Positions 6,416-12,709 of a DNA stretch of 12,709 nucleotides are shown here, piece by piece (the first letter of the stretch is position 1; every line of letters starts with the position of its first letter). Source of the stretch: Helicobacteraceae bacterium (GTDB lineage Bacteria > Campylobacterota > Campylobacteria > Campylobacterales > Sulfurimonadaceae); the NCBI GenBank assembly GCA_027056525.1, contig JALUKO010000118.1, forward strand, positions 1-12,709, read 5' to 3'. A program made the translations under genes and the position numbers. The notes under the pieces were generated by a model. The model had not been told where the DNA came from. It saw nothing but the letters and a program-made list of their open reading frames with translations, and did not search any database.

Positions 6416-7771
6416 TTGCTAGAAAATGTCAATGAAAAGTGTGCAGTAGTAGGGATCTTTGGTCATAAAGAGGCTTCCAAGCTTGCGTACTTTTCTCTTC
6501 ACTCACTCCAACACCGTGGTCAAGAAGCAGCCGGGATCAGCTCTTCTGATGGAACAAAACTTCACACTATCAAGGATCGTGGTCTTGTTATGCAGATCTT
6601 TGATGAACCTAAGCTCACAACACTAAGCGGAAACAGTGCCATAGGGCATACGCGCTACTCCACTGCAGGAAATGACTCTATCTTGGATGCACAACCAGTA
6701 TTTGCGAGATATGATCTTGGTGAGATGGCTATAGTACACAATGGTAACCTGACAAATGCTCAAGAGGTACGTGATCGCCTTATTAAAAAAGGTGCAATTT
6801 TTCAAACCTTTATGGATACGGAAAACCTTATACACCTTATTGCAAAGAGTGAAAAAGACAAACTTTTAGACAGAATCATTGATGCAGTCAAAAAGATAGA
6901 GGGTGCATTTTCTTTAGTGTTTTTAAGTAGAACAAAAATGTTCGCCATGCGTGATCGCCACGGTTTTCGTCCTCTTAGTCTCGGTCGTATTGCAAATGGC
7001 GGTTACGTTGTTGCAAGTGAGACCTGCGCTTTTGATCTTATCGGTGCAGAATTTATTCGCGATGTTGAGCCGGGTGAGCTTCTTATTTTTGAAAAAGATA
7101 AAGCACCAATCTCCATAAAAGTGTACGAACCGACTCCCAAAAAATGTATTTTTGAGTATGTTTATTTTGCAAGACCTGATTCAAGTGTGTTTGGACAAAG
7201 TGTGTACCAAATGCGTAAAAATATGGGAGCAGAGCTCTCAAGAATCAAACCTGTTAAAGCCGATATGGTGATCCCTGTTCCAGATGGTGGTGTTCCTTCT
7301 GCTATAGGTTATGCACAAGCAAGTGGGATCCCTTATGAGATGGGTATCATGAGAAACCATTATATCGGTCGTACTTTTATTGAGCCTACTCAAGAGATGC
7401 GCGATCTAAAAGTAAAAATGAAGCTTTCTCCTATGATAGATACCATCAAAGGTAAAAAAGTTATCGTTATCGATGACTCCATAGTAAGGGGAACCACTTC
7501 TAGAAGAATTGTTAGAATGCTCAAAGATGCAGGAGCAACCGAAGTACATATGAGGATATCCTCTCCGCCGACAACCGATCCGTGTTTTTATGGAGTTGAT
7601 ACACCCGATAAAAATAAACTGATCGCTTCAAATATGAGTACAGATGAGATCTGTGATTTTATAGAAGCGGACTCTTTGGCATATCTTGACTCTGATGCTC
7701 TCTTACGTAGTGTTCATGCAAAAGATGCTGAATACTGTACCGCTTGTTTTACAGGCGAGTACATTATCTAG
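6416..7771 (+). CDS. purF: Amidophosphoribosyltransferase, iron-sulfur type
   Basis: A 451-residue enzyme for the first step of purine synthesis: PRPP plus glutamine to phosphoribosylamine. The N-terminal glutamine amidotransferase domain (about 9-240) starts at the catalytic nucleophile C9 (CAVVGIFGH) after a short propeptide of eight residues that must be removed. The motifs HRGQEAAG (33-40), GHTRYST (77-83) and HNGNL (108-112) follow. The phosphoribosyltransferase domain carries the PRPP loop VIDDSIVRGTTS (351-362). C244, C390, C441 and C444 correspond to the four ligands of the [4Fe-4S] cluster in Bacillus subtilis PurF, so this is the clostridial/Bacillus-type enzyme and not the cluster-free E. 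coli type. Translation starts at TTG 6416, with AAGGA upstream; no better start is available because C9 must lie near the N-terminus. The next gene begins 8 bases after the stop. Confidence 0.96.
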   Translation: MLENVNEKCAVVGIFGHKEASKLAYFSLHSLQHRGQEAAGISSSDGTKLHTIKDRGLVMQIFDEPKLTTLSGNSAIGHTRYSTAGNDSILDAQPVFARYDLGEMAIVHNGNLTNAQEVRDRLIKKGAIFQTFMDTENLIHLIAKSEKDKLLDRIIDAVKKIEGAFSLVFLSRTKMFAMRDRHGFRPLSLGRIANGGYVVASETCAFDLIGAEFIRDVEPGELLIFEKDKAPISIKVYEPTPKKCIFEYVYFARPDSSVFGQSVYQMRKNMGAELSRIKPVKADMVIPVPDGGVPSAIGYAQASGIPYEMGIMRNHYIGRTFIEPTQEMRDLKVKMKLSPMIDTIKGKKVIVIDDSIVRGTTSRRIVRMLKDAGATEVHMRISSPPTTDPCFYGVDTPDKNKLIASNMSTDEICDFIEADSLAYLDSDALLRSVHAKDAEYCTACFTGEYII

Positions 7772-7779
7772 GGCTTTTA

Positions 7780-8739
7780 TTGAAACAGATCTATACATTT
7801 GGAAATTATCTAAAAAGCAAGTTTAATGCAAAAGTCTATAAGGTCGGCATCAATATTTCAGGATTTACCTGTCCAAATATAGATGGAACCGTCGCAAAAG
7901 GGGGTTGTACCTTTTGTGAAAACGACTCTTTCAGTGCAAGTACCGGTGAGGTGCAGGAGCTCAAAGGGTTTCATCTCAACTTGGAATCAAAACAAAACCC
8001 TTTTTTAGAGAAACAACTCCAACAACTCCAGATTCAATTCGATGCCATCAGCACACGACAAAAAAAAGAGTATGGCGCAGAAAAGTTTTTAGTCTATTTT
8101 CAATCATTTACCAATACCTATGCTCCATTTGATACACTCAAAGCTCTTTATGACAAAGCACTCTCCTTTGAAAATGTAGTAGGGCTTAGTATCGGTACAC
8201 GTTCTGACTCTATTACGGAAGAGACCTTGGAGTATTTGGCAAAGCTCAACAAAGACAAAGAGATATGGATAGAGTTTGGCATACAGTCTATCTATGATGA
8301 GACACTCCAAAGAATAAACAGGGGTCACGATAGTGCCAATGTCAAAAAATGGATACTCAAGTCAAAAGAGGCAGGTCTTAACGTCTGCGGTCACCTTATC
8401 TTTGGTCTTCCAGGTGAAAGTAAGGAGATGATGCTTGAAACCTCTAAAGAGGCTTATAAGTGGGGTATTGACTCTGTAAAATACCATCCTTTATATGTCG
8501 TCAAGCGTACAGCACTGGCAAATGAATACACCAAGGGCAACTTTACCCCTATATCAGAAGATGATTATCTGGATATTTTAACCGAGTCTCTTTTAATGAA
8601 ACCGGAAAATATCTCTGTTCAAAGAGTAACAGCTGGGATCAATGATGACTCTCTTTTGGCTCCACAGTGGTGCAGAGACAAAAACCTGCAAATAAAACAT
8701 ATCAACAAAGCGCTTAAGCCTCATGGACTTAAATATTAA
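7780..8739 (+). CDS. Radical SAM protein, YhcC family
   Basis: A 319-residue iron-sulfur protein of the YhcC-type radical SAM family (TIGR01212), conserved in many bacteria; its reaction is, to my knowledge, not firmly defined, with a role in nucleic acid or tRNA modification often suggested. The [4Fe-4S] ligands are C31, C43 and C46, with spacing C-x11-C-x2-C rather than the classical Cx3Cx2C, within CPNIDGT and GGCTFC. This wide spacing is characteristic of the family. Further motifs are YFQSFTNTY (106-114), IEFGIQS (164-170) and GHLIFGLPGE (204-213). I chose the TTG at 7780 because AGGG lies at 7770-7773 and the protein then begins MKQIYTFGNYL, as relatives do; an in-frame TTG at 7744 would overlap purF and has no ribosome site. 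Likely cotranscribed with purF. It converges with the DUF2393 gene, only 3 bases apart. Confidence 0.88.
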   Translation: MKQIYTFGNYLKSKFNAKVYKVGINISGFTCPNIDGTVAKGGCTFCENDSFSASTGEVQELKGFHLNLESKQNPFLEKQLQQLQIQFDAISTRQKKEYGAEKFLVYFQSFTNTYAPFDTLKALYDKALSFENVVGLSIGTRSDSITEETLEYLAKLNKDKEIWIEFGIQSIYDETLQRINRGHDSANVKKWILKSKEAGLNVCGHLIFGLPGESKEMMLETSKEAYKWGIDSVKYHPLYVVKRTALANEYTKGNFTPISEDDYLDILTESLLMKPENISVQRVTAGINDDSLLAPQWCRDKNLQIKHINKALKPHGLKY

Positions 8740-8742
8740 AAT

Positions 8743-9288
8743 CTAGTGTCCATATACCTTGGCAAACTGCGCCGTACTTCTAAAGTATGGCGGATAGTCA
8801 AAGTAAACTCTAAAAGCTTTTGCTTCTCCGGGTTTAAGGTGTTTTGCAACAACAAACTCTTTCGTAATGGATTGCGGCTTATACTCCCGTATCGATTTTC
8901 CCGAAAAGAAATCAAAAAAACCGCTAGGCTTATAAAAGTTCCCACCTTTAACATTTCCTGTAGCATGCCCTTTGTTAACAAGTTTGATCTCAAAGGTTAC
9001 TTCCCCTATCTCAAAATTGCCCTCATTTTTCACTATGCCCGTATAAACGATTTTCTCTATTCCCAGAAGCCTTTTGTTTTTCATCTTATGCAGTTTGACT
9101 ATTTTTGTGTACTTATCAACCACTATGATAGAAAAGCCTGCGAGAAGTGTACAGATAAGAGCAACGGAGAAAATCATCGGGAAGATGAGTTTCTTGTTGG
9201 GCTGCTTAAAAGAAGCAACTACGCCCAAGATAAAAATAAGCAATATAATACCAAGAACTATAACATGCCAATAGTTAAACAGTGTCAT
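8743..9288 (-). CDS. DUF2393-type membrane protein, copy B
   Basis: A 181-residue protein with two hydrophobic helices near the N-terminus (about 8-27 and 34-57) and a C-terminal domain of about 110 residues that is probably all-beta and on the far side of the membrane. That domain starts with IVYTGIVKNEGNFE (80-93) and includes a phenylalanine-rich patch (118-128). I assign it to DUF2393, a family of unknown function common in Helicobacter and Campylobacter, from memory of its layout. It is the last gene of the minus-strand run; its ATG overlaps the stop of copy A by 4 bases (ATGA), which implies coupled translation. An overlapping plus-strand open frame (8746-9330) covers all of it but shows no domain or start signal. 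Its stop lies 3 bases from that of the convergent radical SAM gene. Confidence 0.75.
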   Translation of the reverse strand: MTLFNYWHVIVLGIILLIFILGVVASFKQPNKKLIFPMIFSVALICTLLAGFSIIVVDKYTKIVKLHKMKNKRLLGIEKIVYTGIVKNEGNFEIGEVTFEIKLVNKGHATGNVKGGNFYKPSGFFDFFSGKSIREYKPQSITKEFVVAKHLKPGEAKAFRVYFDYPPYFRSTAQFAKVYGH

Positions 9289-9797
9289 CTACAACTCGCT
9301 TCCAAAGAGATGTTGTACTCTTTTGAGTAGGTAAAAGGCTCAACTATGATCTTAAAGTCTCTGTTTTGCCCTTTAGGTATATCCTCTTCTACAATCGACA
9401 TCTTTTTAAAAGGGTTAAACGGAAAAAGAAAATCTTTCAAAGCATTACCGCTTACTTTGTAAGCACTCGCTGTAATCTTGCATTCTGAAAAATCAAACTG
9501 TGATTCATTGCTAAGGAGACCTTTGACAACAACCGCCTTTGTGAAATGAAGCTTTTTTTGAGAGATAAGTTCTGTTTTGTTTTTAAATAGGTACTGATGC
9601 ATTTTTATATATCCAAGAGTGGGTCCCAAAAACACCAGTGCAAAAGCACTTAAAAGCAAAAGAACAGAAACAGCAACTTTACGGCGAAGCAATATGCTTA
9701 GCAGTAGCAAAAGGATAAAAACAAGAAGAACACTGCCAAATAAAATATAATCATAGAGGATCAGATTATCTATAAATACCGTGATCTTCTCTTTCAT
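9285..9797 (-). CDS. DUF2393-type membrane protein, copy A
   Basis: A 170-residue relative of the next gene, with the same plan: two hydrophobic helices (about 15-37 and 41-64) and a C-terminal domain containing AVVVKGLLSNESQFDF (88-103), which aligns by eye with TGIVKNEGNFEIGEV in copy B, then a Phe-rich stretch (123-130, FLFPFNPF). This looks like an old tandem duplication that has diverged strongly. The ATG shares one base with the hisIE stop (TAATG), so translation may be coupled to hisIE; no good ribosome site is seen. Two cysteines occur, C106 and C169. Function is unknown; the link to histidine synthesis may only be a matter of shared transcription. Confidence 0.72.
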   Translation of the reverse strand: MKEKITVFIDNLILYDYILFGSVLLVFILLLLLSILLRRKVAVSVLLLLSAFALVFLGPTLGYIKMHQYLFKNKTELISQKKLHFTKAVVVKGLLSNESQFDFSECKITASAYKVSGNALKDFLFPFNPFKKMSIVEEDIPKGQNRDFKIIVEPFTYSKEYNISLEASCR

Positions 9798-10480
9798 TAT
9801 TCAGCTCTTGAATTTTTCTCGGCAATTCCGCTCATGTTAAACCTGCGCGCCAACTCTTGTTTGATTCTGTCTGGCGATATATTTTTTGCAGCCAAAGCTA
9901 CCAGCATATGGTATGTCAAATCTGCCGCTTCATAGATCATCTCACCCTCATCATTGTCCTTGTAGGCAAACGAGAACTCTCCCGCTTCTTCAACCACCTT
10001 TTTCAAAATGGTATTATCACCTTTTGCAAAAAGTTTTGCTGTCCATGAAGAGGAGGGATCTGCATCTTTACGCTCTTGGATAGTATGGTAAAGAGTATCT
10101 ATTACACCATAGCTTGTCTGTGTATCTATTTCTACTTCTGAGTTGACATCACCCGATTCAAGCTCTTTGAAGAAACAAGAACGTCTTCCCGTATGACACG
10201 CTACACCCTCCTGCGTTACTTTTATCAGAAGTGTGTCGTTATCACAATCAAGGCTAAATGAGTGGATCTTTTGAATATGTCCACTACTTTCACCTTTTTT
10301 CCAAATACGTTGTTTAGAACGTGAAAAATAGTGTGCTATTTTTGTAGAGAGCGAAAGTTCTAAAGCTTGCTTATCCATATAAGCCATCATTAGAACTTCG
10401 TTATTGTGAACATCTTGAACGATGACAGGCAAAAGATCACTCTTTTGCCAGTCTATTCTTTGTATTGCGTCTTGCATCAT
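9797..10480 (-). CDS. hisIE: Bifunctional phosphoribosyl-AMP cyclohydrolase / phosphoribosyl-ATP pyrophosphatase
   Basis: A 227-residue fused enzyme for the second and third steps of histidine synthesis. The N-terminal HisI domain (about 1-110) shows WKKGESSGH (60-68), the metal motif D78, D80 and D82 (DCDND) and the zinc cysteines C79, C95 and C102 around CHTGRRSCF. The C-terminal HisE domain (about 125-225) has the all-alpha pyrophosphatase residues E164, E165 and E168 (EEAGE), then E184 and D187 (YEAADL). The fusion is the common arrangement in proteobacteria. Two ATG codons stand side by side (10480 and 10477); AGTAGA precedes them, so the site is weak and the second could be used. The gene begins 5 bases after the SPFH stop and its own stop overlaps the start of the DUF2393 copy A. 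Confidence 0.95.
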   Translation of the reverse strand: MMQDAIQRIDWQKSDLLPVIVQDVHNNEVLMMAYMDKQALELSLSTKIAHYFSRSKQRIWKKGESSGHIQKIHSFSLDCDNDTLLIKVTQEGVACHTGRRSCFFKELESGDVNSEVEIDTQTSYGVIDTLYHTIQERKDADPSSSWTAKLFAKGDNTILKKVVEEAGEFSFAYKDNDEGEMIYEAADLTYHMLVALAAKNISPDRIKQELARRFNMSGIAEKNSRAE

Positions 10481-10485
10481 TCTAC

Positions 10486-11583
10486 TTAGTGACCTGTAGA
10501 AGTTTTTGTTTGATGGCCATTCTTCATATCAACCCAAATATTTGGAGTTGAGCCACCAGGTGTTAAGAAAATCTTCGCATCTTTATTCTCTCTGAGGGCA
10601 TCATTAAACTTACTTTGAACTTTCATTTGCTCAAGTTGTAAAAGCTTGGTTGTTAAAGATTTTGAAATTAACAGGTTTGCTTTTGCGTTAGCTTCTGCTT
10701 CAATAGTTACAGCATCCGCCTTACCTTGTGCTTCAATTCTTGCTTTTTCCGCTATACCTCTTGCCTCCTCTGCACGTTTAAATGCTTCTTGTTTGGCACG
10801 TTCTACCTCTTGTTGTGCACGTTGCACCTGTTGTTTTGCAATTTGAACATTTTCTATCTGCTCTTTTACTTTTTGTGGTAGTACTATCTCACGTAGTTGC
10901 ACAGACTGTAGGATCGCAGGGGAGTTTTTCAAAGATGCCACTTTTTCTCTGATTCCTGCTTCTATTGCAATCGCTATGGTATTTCTCATTTGTGGAAGTG
11001 ATTCTGCATCATATTTACCAACCACATTACGAACTACATCACGTACAACAGGATTGATGATCTTATCTTCCCAGCTAAAGCCCCAGTTAGATATGGTCTG
11101 TGCAGCAAACTGTGAGTTCAATCTGTACTGTACCGTCAGCTCTATAGAAACTGGTAAACCACGTTTGTCAAGTACTGTTACAGCAGGTTTTGTGATGATC
11201 CCTGATGCTCCTGCGTTTGCTTCAATACGTGACGCATAATTAATAATACGCACTTTTGTATCAACCACATACACTTTTTGAATCACCGGTACTATAAAAT
11301 GAAGTCCTGGAAGTAAAGCCTGATCCTGATATTTACCATTGGTACTTAAAATACCGCGCTGACCTTCTTCGATGATCGTAAAAGGTTTTGCCAACACTAA
11401 AAGGATAATAACCGCAATGATGAAGTAAGCGATTCCGGCTTTACCCCCACCAAAGTTCATATCCAGTTTTGGCATTTGCGGTCCACCGCCGCCACCGCTG
11501 CTACCGCCACCACTGCTAGACTTTTTAAAGCCACCGTTTTCACTCTTTTTTTTGTTAAAATAGTCATTCATATCTGACGCCAT
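10486..11583 (-). CDS. SPFH/band 7 membrane protein (HflK/prohibitin-like)
   Basis: A 365-residue membrane-anchored scaffold protein. Residues 1-48 are hydrophilic, with a Gly/Ser-rich run (24-34). One hydrophobic helix follows (about 49-66), then the SPFH domain (about 70-240) with EEGQRGI (72-78) and LPGLHFIVP (91-99). A long alternating Ala/Glu/Arg/Gln coiled coil (about 238-305) is typical of prohibitin and HflK/HflC oligomers. The short tail includes FLTPGGSTPNIWVD (339-352). The Gly-rich head resembles HflK, but no HflC gene is beside it, so a single protein probably forms the whole ring. In E. coli such complexes hold the FtsH protease; whether this one does is inference. The ATG at 11583 follows AAGGA. 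Campylobacter jejuni has an SPFH gene beside ilvE (Cj0268c-Cj0269c), as I recall. Confidence 0.85.
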   Translation of the reverse strand: MASDMNDYFNKKKSENGGFKKSSSGGGSSGGGGGPQMPKLDMNFGGGKAGIAYFIIAVIILLVLAKPFTIIEEGQRGILSTNGKYQDQALLPGLHFIVPVIQKVYVVDTKVRIINYASRIEANAGASGIITKPAVTVLDKRGLPVSIELTVQYRLNSQFAAQTISNWGFSWEDKIINPVVRDVVRNVVGKYDAESLPQMRNTIAIAIEAGIREKVASLKNSPAILQSVQLREIVLPQKVKEQIENVQIAKQQVQRAQQEVERAKQEAFKRAEEARGIAEKARIEAQGKADAVTIEAEANAKANLLISKSLTTKLLQLEQMKVQSKFNDALRENKDAKIFLTPGGSTPNIWVDMKNGHQTKTSTGH

Positions 11584-11620
11584 TTATATTCCTTATTTTT
11601 TTGTCTCTTTGTTTCGTGAT

Positions 11621-11626
11621 ATTGTA
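11621..11626 (-). promoter_or_regulatory. Possible -10 box for the SPFH-hisIE-DUF2393 transcript
   Basis: TACAAT on the minus strand, 37 bases before the SPFH ATG, in the 93-base gap after ilvE. It is overlapped by one arm of an inverted repeat (11623-11628 TGTAGT, 11645-11650 ACTACA). No terminator for ilvE is visible in the gap, so readthrough from ilvE is also possible. Confidence 0.35.
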
Positions 11627-11650
11627 GTAAGTAATATTAAACGAACTACA
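11623..11650. repeat. Inverted repeat over the SPFH promoter region
   Basis: Arms TGTAGT and ACTACA (6 of 6) separated by 16 bases, with an 8-base palindrome TAATATTA (11632-11639) nearly at the centre. The arrangement resembles an operator, and the left arm overlaps the candidate -10 box. Short arms in AT-rich DNA can arise by chance. Confidence 0.3.
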
Positions 11651-11676
11651 CAACAGATATTTTTCTTCAGCTTTAT

Positions 11677-12597
11677 TTAATCTATATAGGTCAAATAGTG
11701 CTCATACTCTTTGTTGCGACCAAACACTATGTCAAAATATCCGCTTTGGATCTTCTCAGTGATCGTACCGCGTGAACCACTCCCTATCTCTCTTGCATCT
11801 ACTATTGCAATCGGTGTGATCTCTGCGGCTGTTCCTGTTAAAAATGCCTCATCTGCCACATACACCTCTTCACGGGTTATACGACGACGAACCACTTTGA
11901 TCCCCATTCTATCAGCCATCTCTATCACTGTTTTTTGTGTTATAGAAGCTAAAGAGTTATCATTTGGAGGGGTGATGAGCTCACCATCTTTTATCATAAA
12001 AAAGCAAGCACCGCTTGCTTCTGCAATATAACCTTGATCATCTAAAAGCAGCGCTTCATCATAACCGCAGTCAATCGCTTCAAATTTTGCCATCTGAGAG
12101 TTTAAGTAGTTCGCTGTTGCCTTTGCCTTACCCATATTAGAAGTATTTGCCGGACGGGTCATTGAAGCAATTTTAAGCTTAATCCCTTTTCTCATCCCCT
12201 CTTCTCCAAGGTAAGCACCCCATTCCCATGCAGCCATAACTGTCTCAACGGGAGCATCTTTATGATACACCCCCATCACTCCATAACCTAAAAACGCAAA
12301 TGGACGAATATAAACATTGTCACCATCAAACTGATTCTTTTTAATAAGCTCAATCTGTGCCTGGTTCATCTCTTCTACCGTGTAAGGGATATCAATCAAA
12401 GTCATTTTTGCTGATTCGATCAGTCTTTTTGTATGATCGTTCAAACGAAAGATCGCATAGCCCTTTTCAGTTTTATATGCTTTCGTTCCTTCTATCACAC
12501 CGTTTCCATAATGTAGCGTATGAGAGAGCACGTGAGTTTTCGCATCATCCCAAGCTACAAATTTTCCATTCATCCAAATATATTTGGCTGCGTCCAT
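11677..12597 (-). CDS. ilvE: Branched-chain amino acid aminotransferase
   Basis: A 306-residue PLP enzyme of fold type IV that transfers the amino group between glutamate and the keto acids of leucine, isoleucine and valine. The PLP lysine is K159 in KAKATANYLNS, matching E. coli IlvE K159. Other family signatures are HYGNGVIEGTKAY (29-41), RPFAFLGYG (98-106), EASGACFF (193-200), and FLTGTAAEITPI (252-263), the phosphate-binding end. The start is the ATG at 12597: GGAGAA (12607-12602) lies 4 bases before it. An upstream in-frame TTG at 12609 is rejected because it is part of that ribosome site. Only 100 bases of upstream DNA are visible; it holds no other gene, and no clear promoter was recognised. 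D-amino acid or aminodeoxychorismate lyase relatives are less likely given the overall length and motifs. Confidence 0.95.
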   Translation of the reverse strand: MDAAKYIWMNGKFVAWDDAKTHVLSHTLHYGNGVIEGTKAYKTEKGYAIFRLNDHTKRLIESAKMTLIDIPYTVEEMNQAQIELIKKNQFDGDNVYIRPFAFLGYGVMGVYHKDAPVETVMAAWEWGAYLGEEGMRKGIKLKIASMTRPANTSNMGKAKATANYLNSQMAKFEAIDCGYDEALLLDDQGYIAEASGACFFMIKDGELITPPNDNSLASITQKTVIEMADRMGIKVVRRRITREEVYVADEAFLTGTAAEITPIAIVDAREIGSGSRGTITEKIQSGYFDIVFGRNKEYEHYLTYID

Positions 12598-12601
12598 AAA
12601 G

Positions 12602-12607
12602 TTCTCC
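12602..12607 (-). promoter_or_regulatory. Ribosome binding site that fixes the ilvE start
   Basis: GGAGAA on the minus strand, 4 bases before ATG 12597. The TTG at 12609 overlaps its first bases, so a start there would have no site of its own. Confidence 0.8.
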
Positions 12608-12671
12608 AATAGTTATTGCATTAAAATTGTTGATATTTTATCTAAAATGATGTTTAGTTATTATTAATTGA

Positions 12672-12692
12672 AGTTGAAGCGCCTCTTCAGCT
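12672..12692. other. Hairpin at the right end, upstream of ilvE
   Basis: Arms of 8 bases (12672-12679 and 12685-12692) with one wobble pair and a 5-base loop. On the plus strand it is followed by CTTTACTTT, a poor T-run, so it could end a plus-strand transcript only weakly, and none is seen here. It could also be part of the ilvE leader. The remainder of 12610-12709 shows no gene. Confidence 0.3.
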
Positions 12693-12709
12693 CTTTACTT
12701 TAGAGTGAA

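Noticed and set aside
7744..7779. Earlier TTG start for the radical SAM gene, overlapping purF
   Set aside because: No ribosome site, and relatives begin near the MKQIYTFGNYL segment that follows TTG 7780.
8746..9330. A 194-codon plus-strand open frame opposite DUF2393 copy B
   Set aside because: It lies wholly over a minus-strand gene with membrane helices, family resemblance and an ATGA overlap with its neighbour; the plus-strand frame shows no domain and no ribosome site.
12598..12609. TTG start for ilvE at 12609
   Set aside because: The codon is part of the ribosome site that serves the ATG at 12597.
1..12709. Search by eye for CRISPR, insertion sequences, tRNA or rRNA, toxin-antitoxin or phage genes
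   Set aside because: No direct-repeat arrays, transposase or integrase motifs, tRNA-like folds or foreign-looking gene blocks were seen; genes are contiguous and housekeeping in type.

Overview
This window looks like ordinary chromosome from a member of the Campylobacterota (the former Epsilonproteobacteria), most likely a Sulfurimonas-type or related free-living genus. The evidence is the AT-rich composition, near-consensus TATAAT boxes without a clear -35, and gene pairs known from Campylobacter and Helicobacter: U32 peptidase family next to cheZ, dapB next to purF, ilvE next to a single SPFH gene, and DUF2393 proteins. No mobile element, rRNA, tRNA or CRISPR array was seen. No stretch longer than about 110 bases lacks a gene.

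Layout. Minus strand, 1-1090: the start of a U32-family gene (cut by the window edge) preceded by a CheZ-type CheY-P phosphatase. Plus strand, 1171-1950: a PHP-family histidinol-phosphatase whose stop overlaps the stop of a convergent group II truncated haemoglobin (minus, 1947-2390). Divergent from the globin is a 12-helix membrane protein (2482-3714) that shows a threefold internal repeat like haem-copper oxidase subunit I. Plus strand, 3778-6342: trxA, a cysteine-free membrane-anchored thioredoxin-like protein, trxB and dapB, closely spaced and probably one transcript ending at a small hairpin over the dapB stop. Plus strand, 6416-8739: purF and a YhcC-type radical SAM gene. Minus strand, 12597 down to 8743: ilvE, an SPFH protein, hisIE and two tandem DUF2393 membrane proteins, the last three joined by very short gaps or overlaps.

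How they fit together. Most genes are housekeeping: disulfide reduction (trxA/trxB), lysine and cell-wall precursor synthesis (dapB), purine synthesis (purF), histidine synthesis (hisIE and the phosphatase, at separate sites, so no his operon here), branched-chain amino acids (ilvE) and chemotaxis (cheZ). Less well explained are the cysteine-free thioredoxin-like protein inside the trx operon, the haem-copper-oxidase-like protein facing a globin, the FliM-like N-terminal peptide on CheZ, and the DUF2393 pair coupled to hisIE. I did not find a convincing new defence or mobile system.
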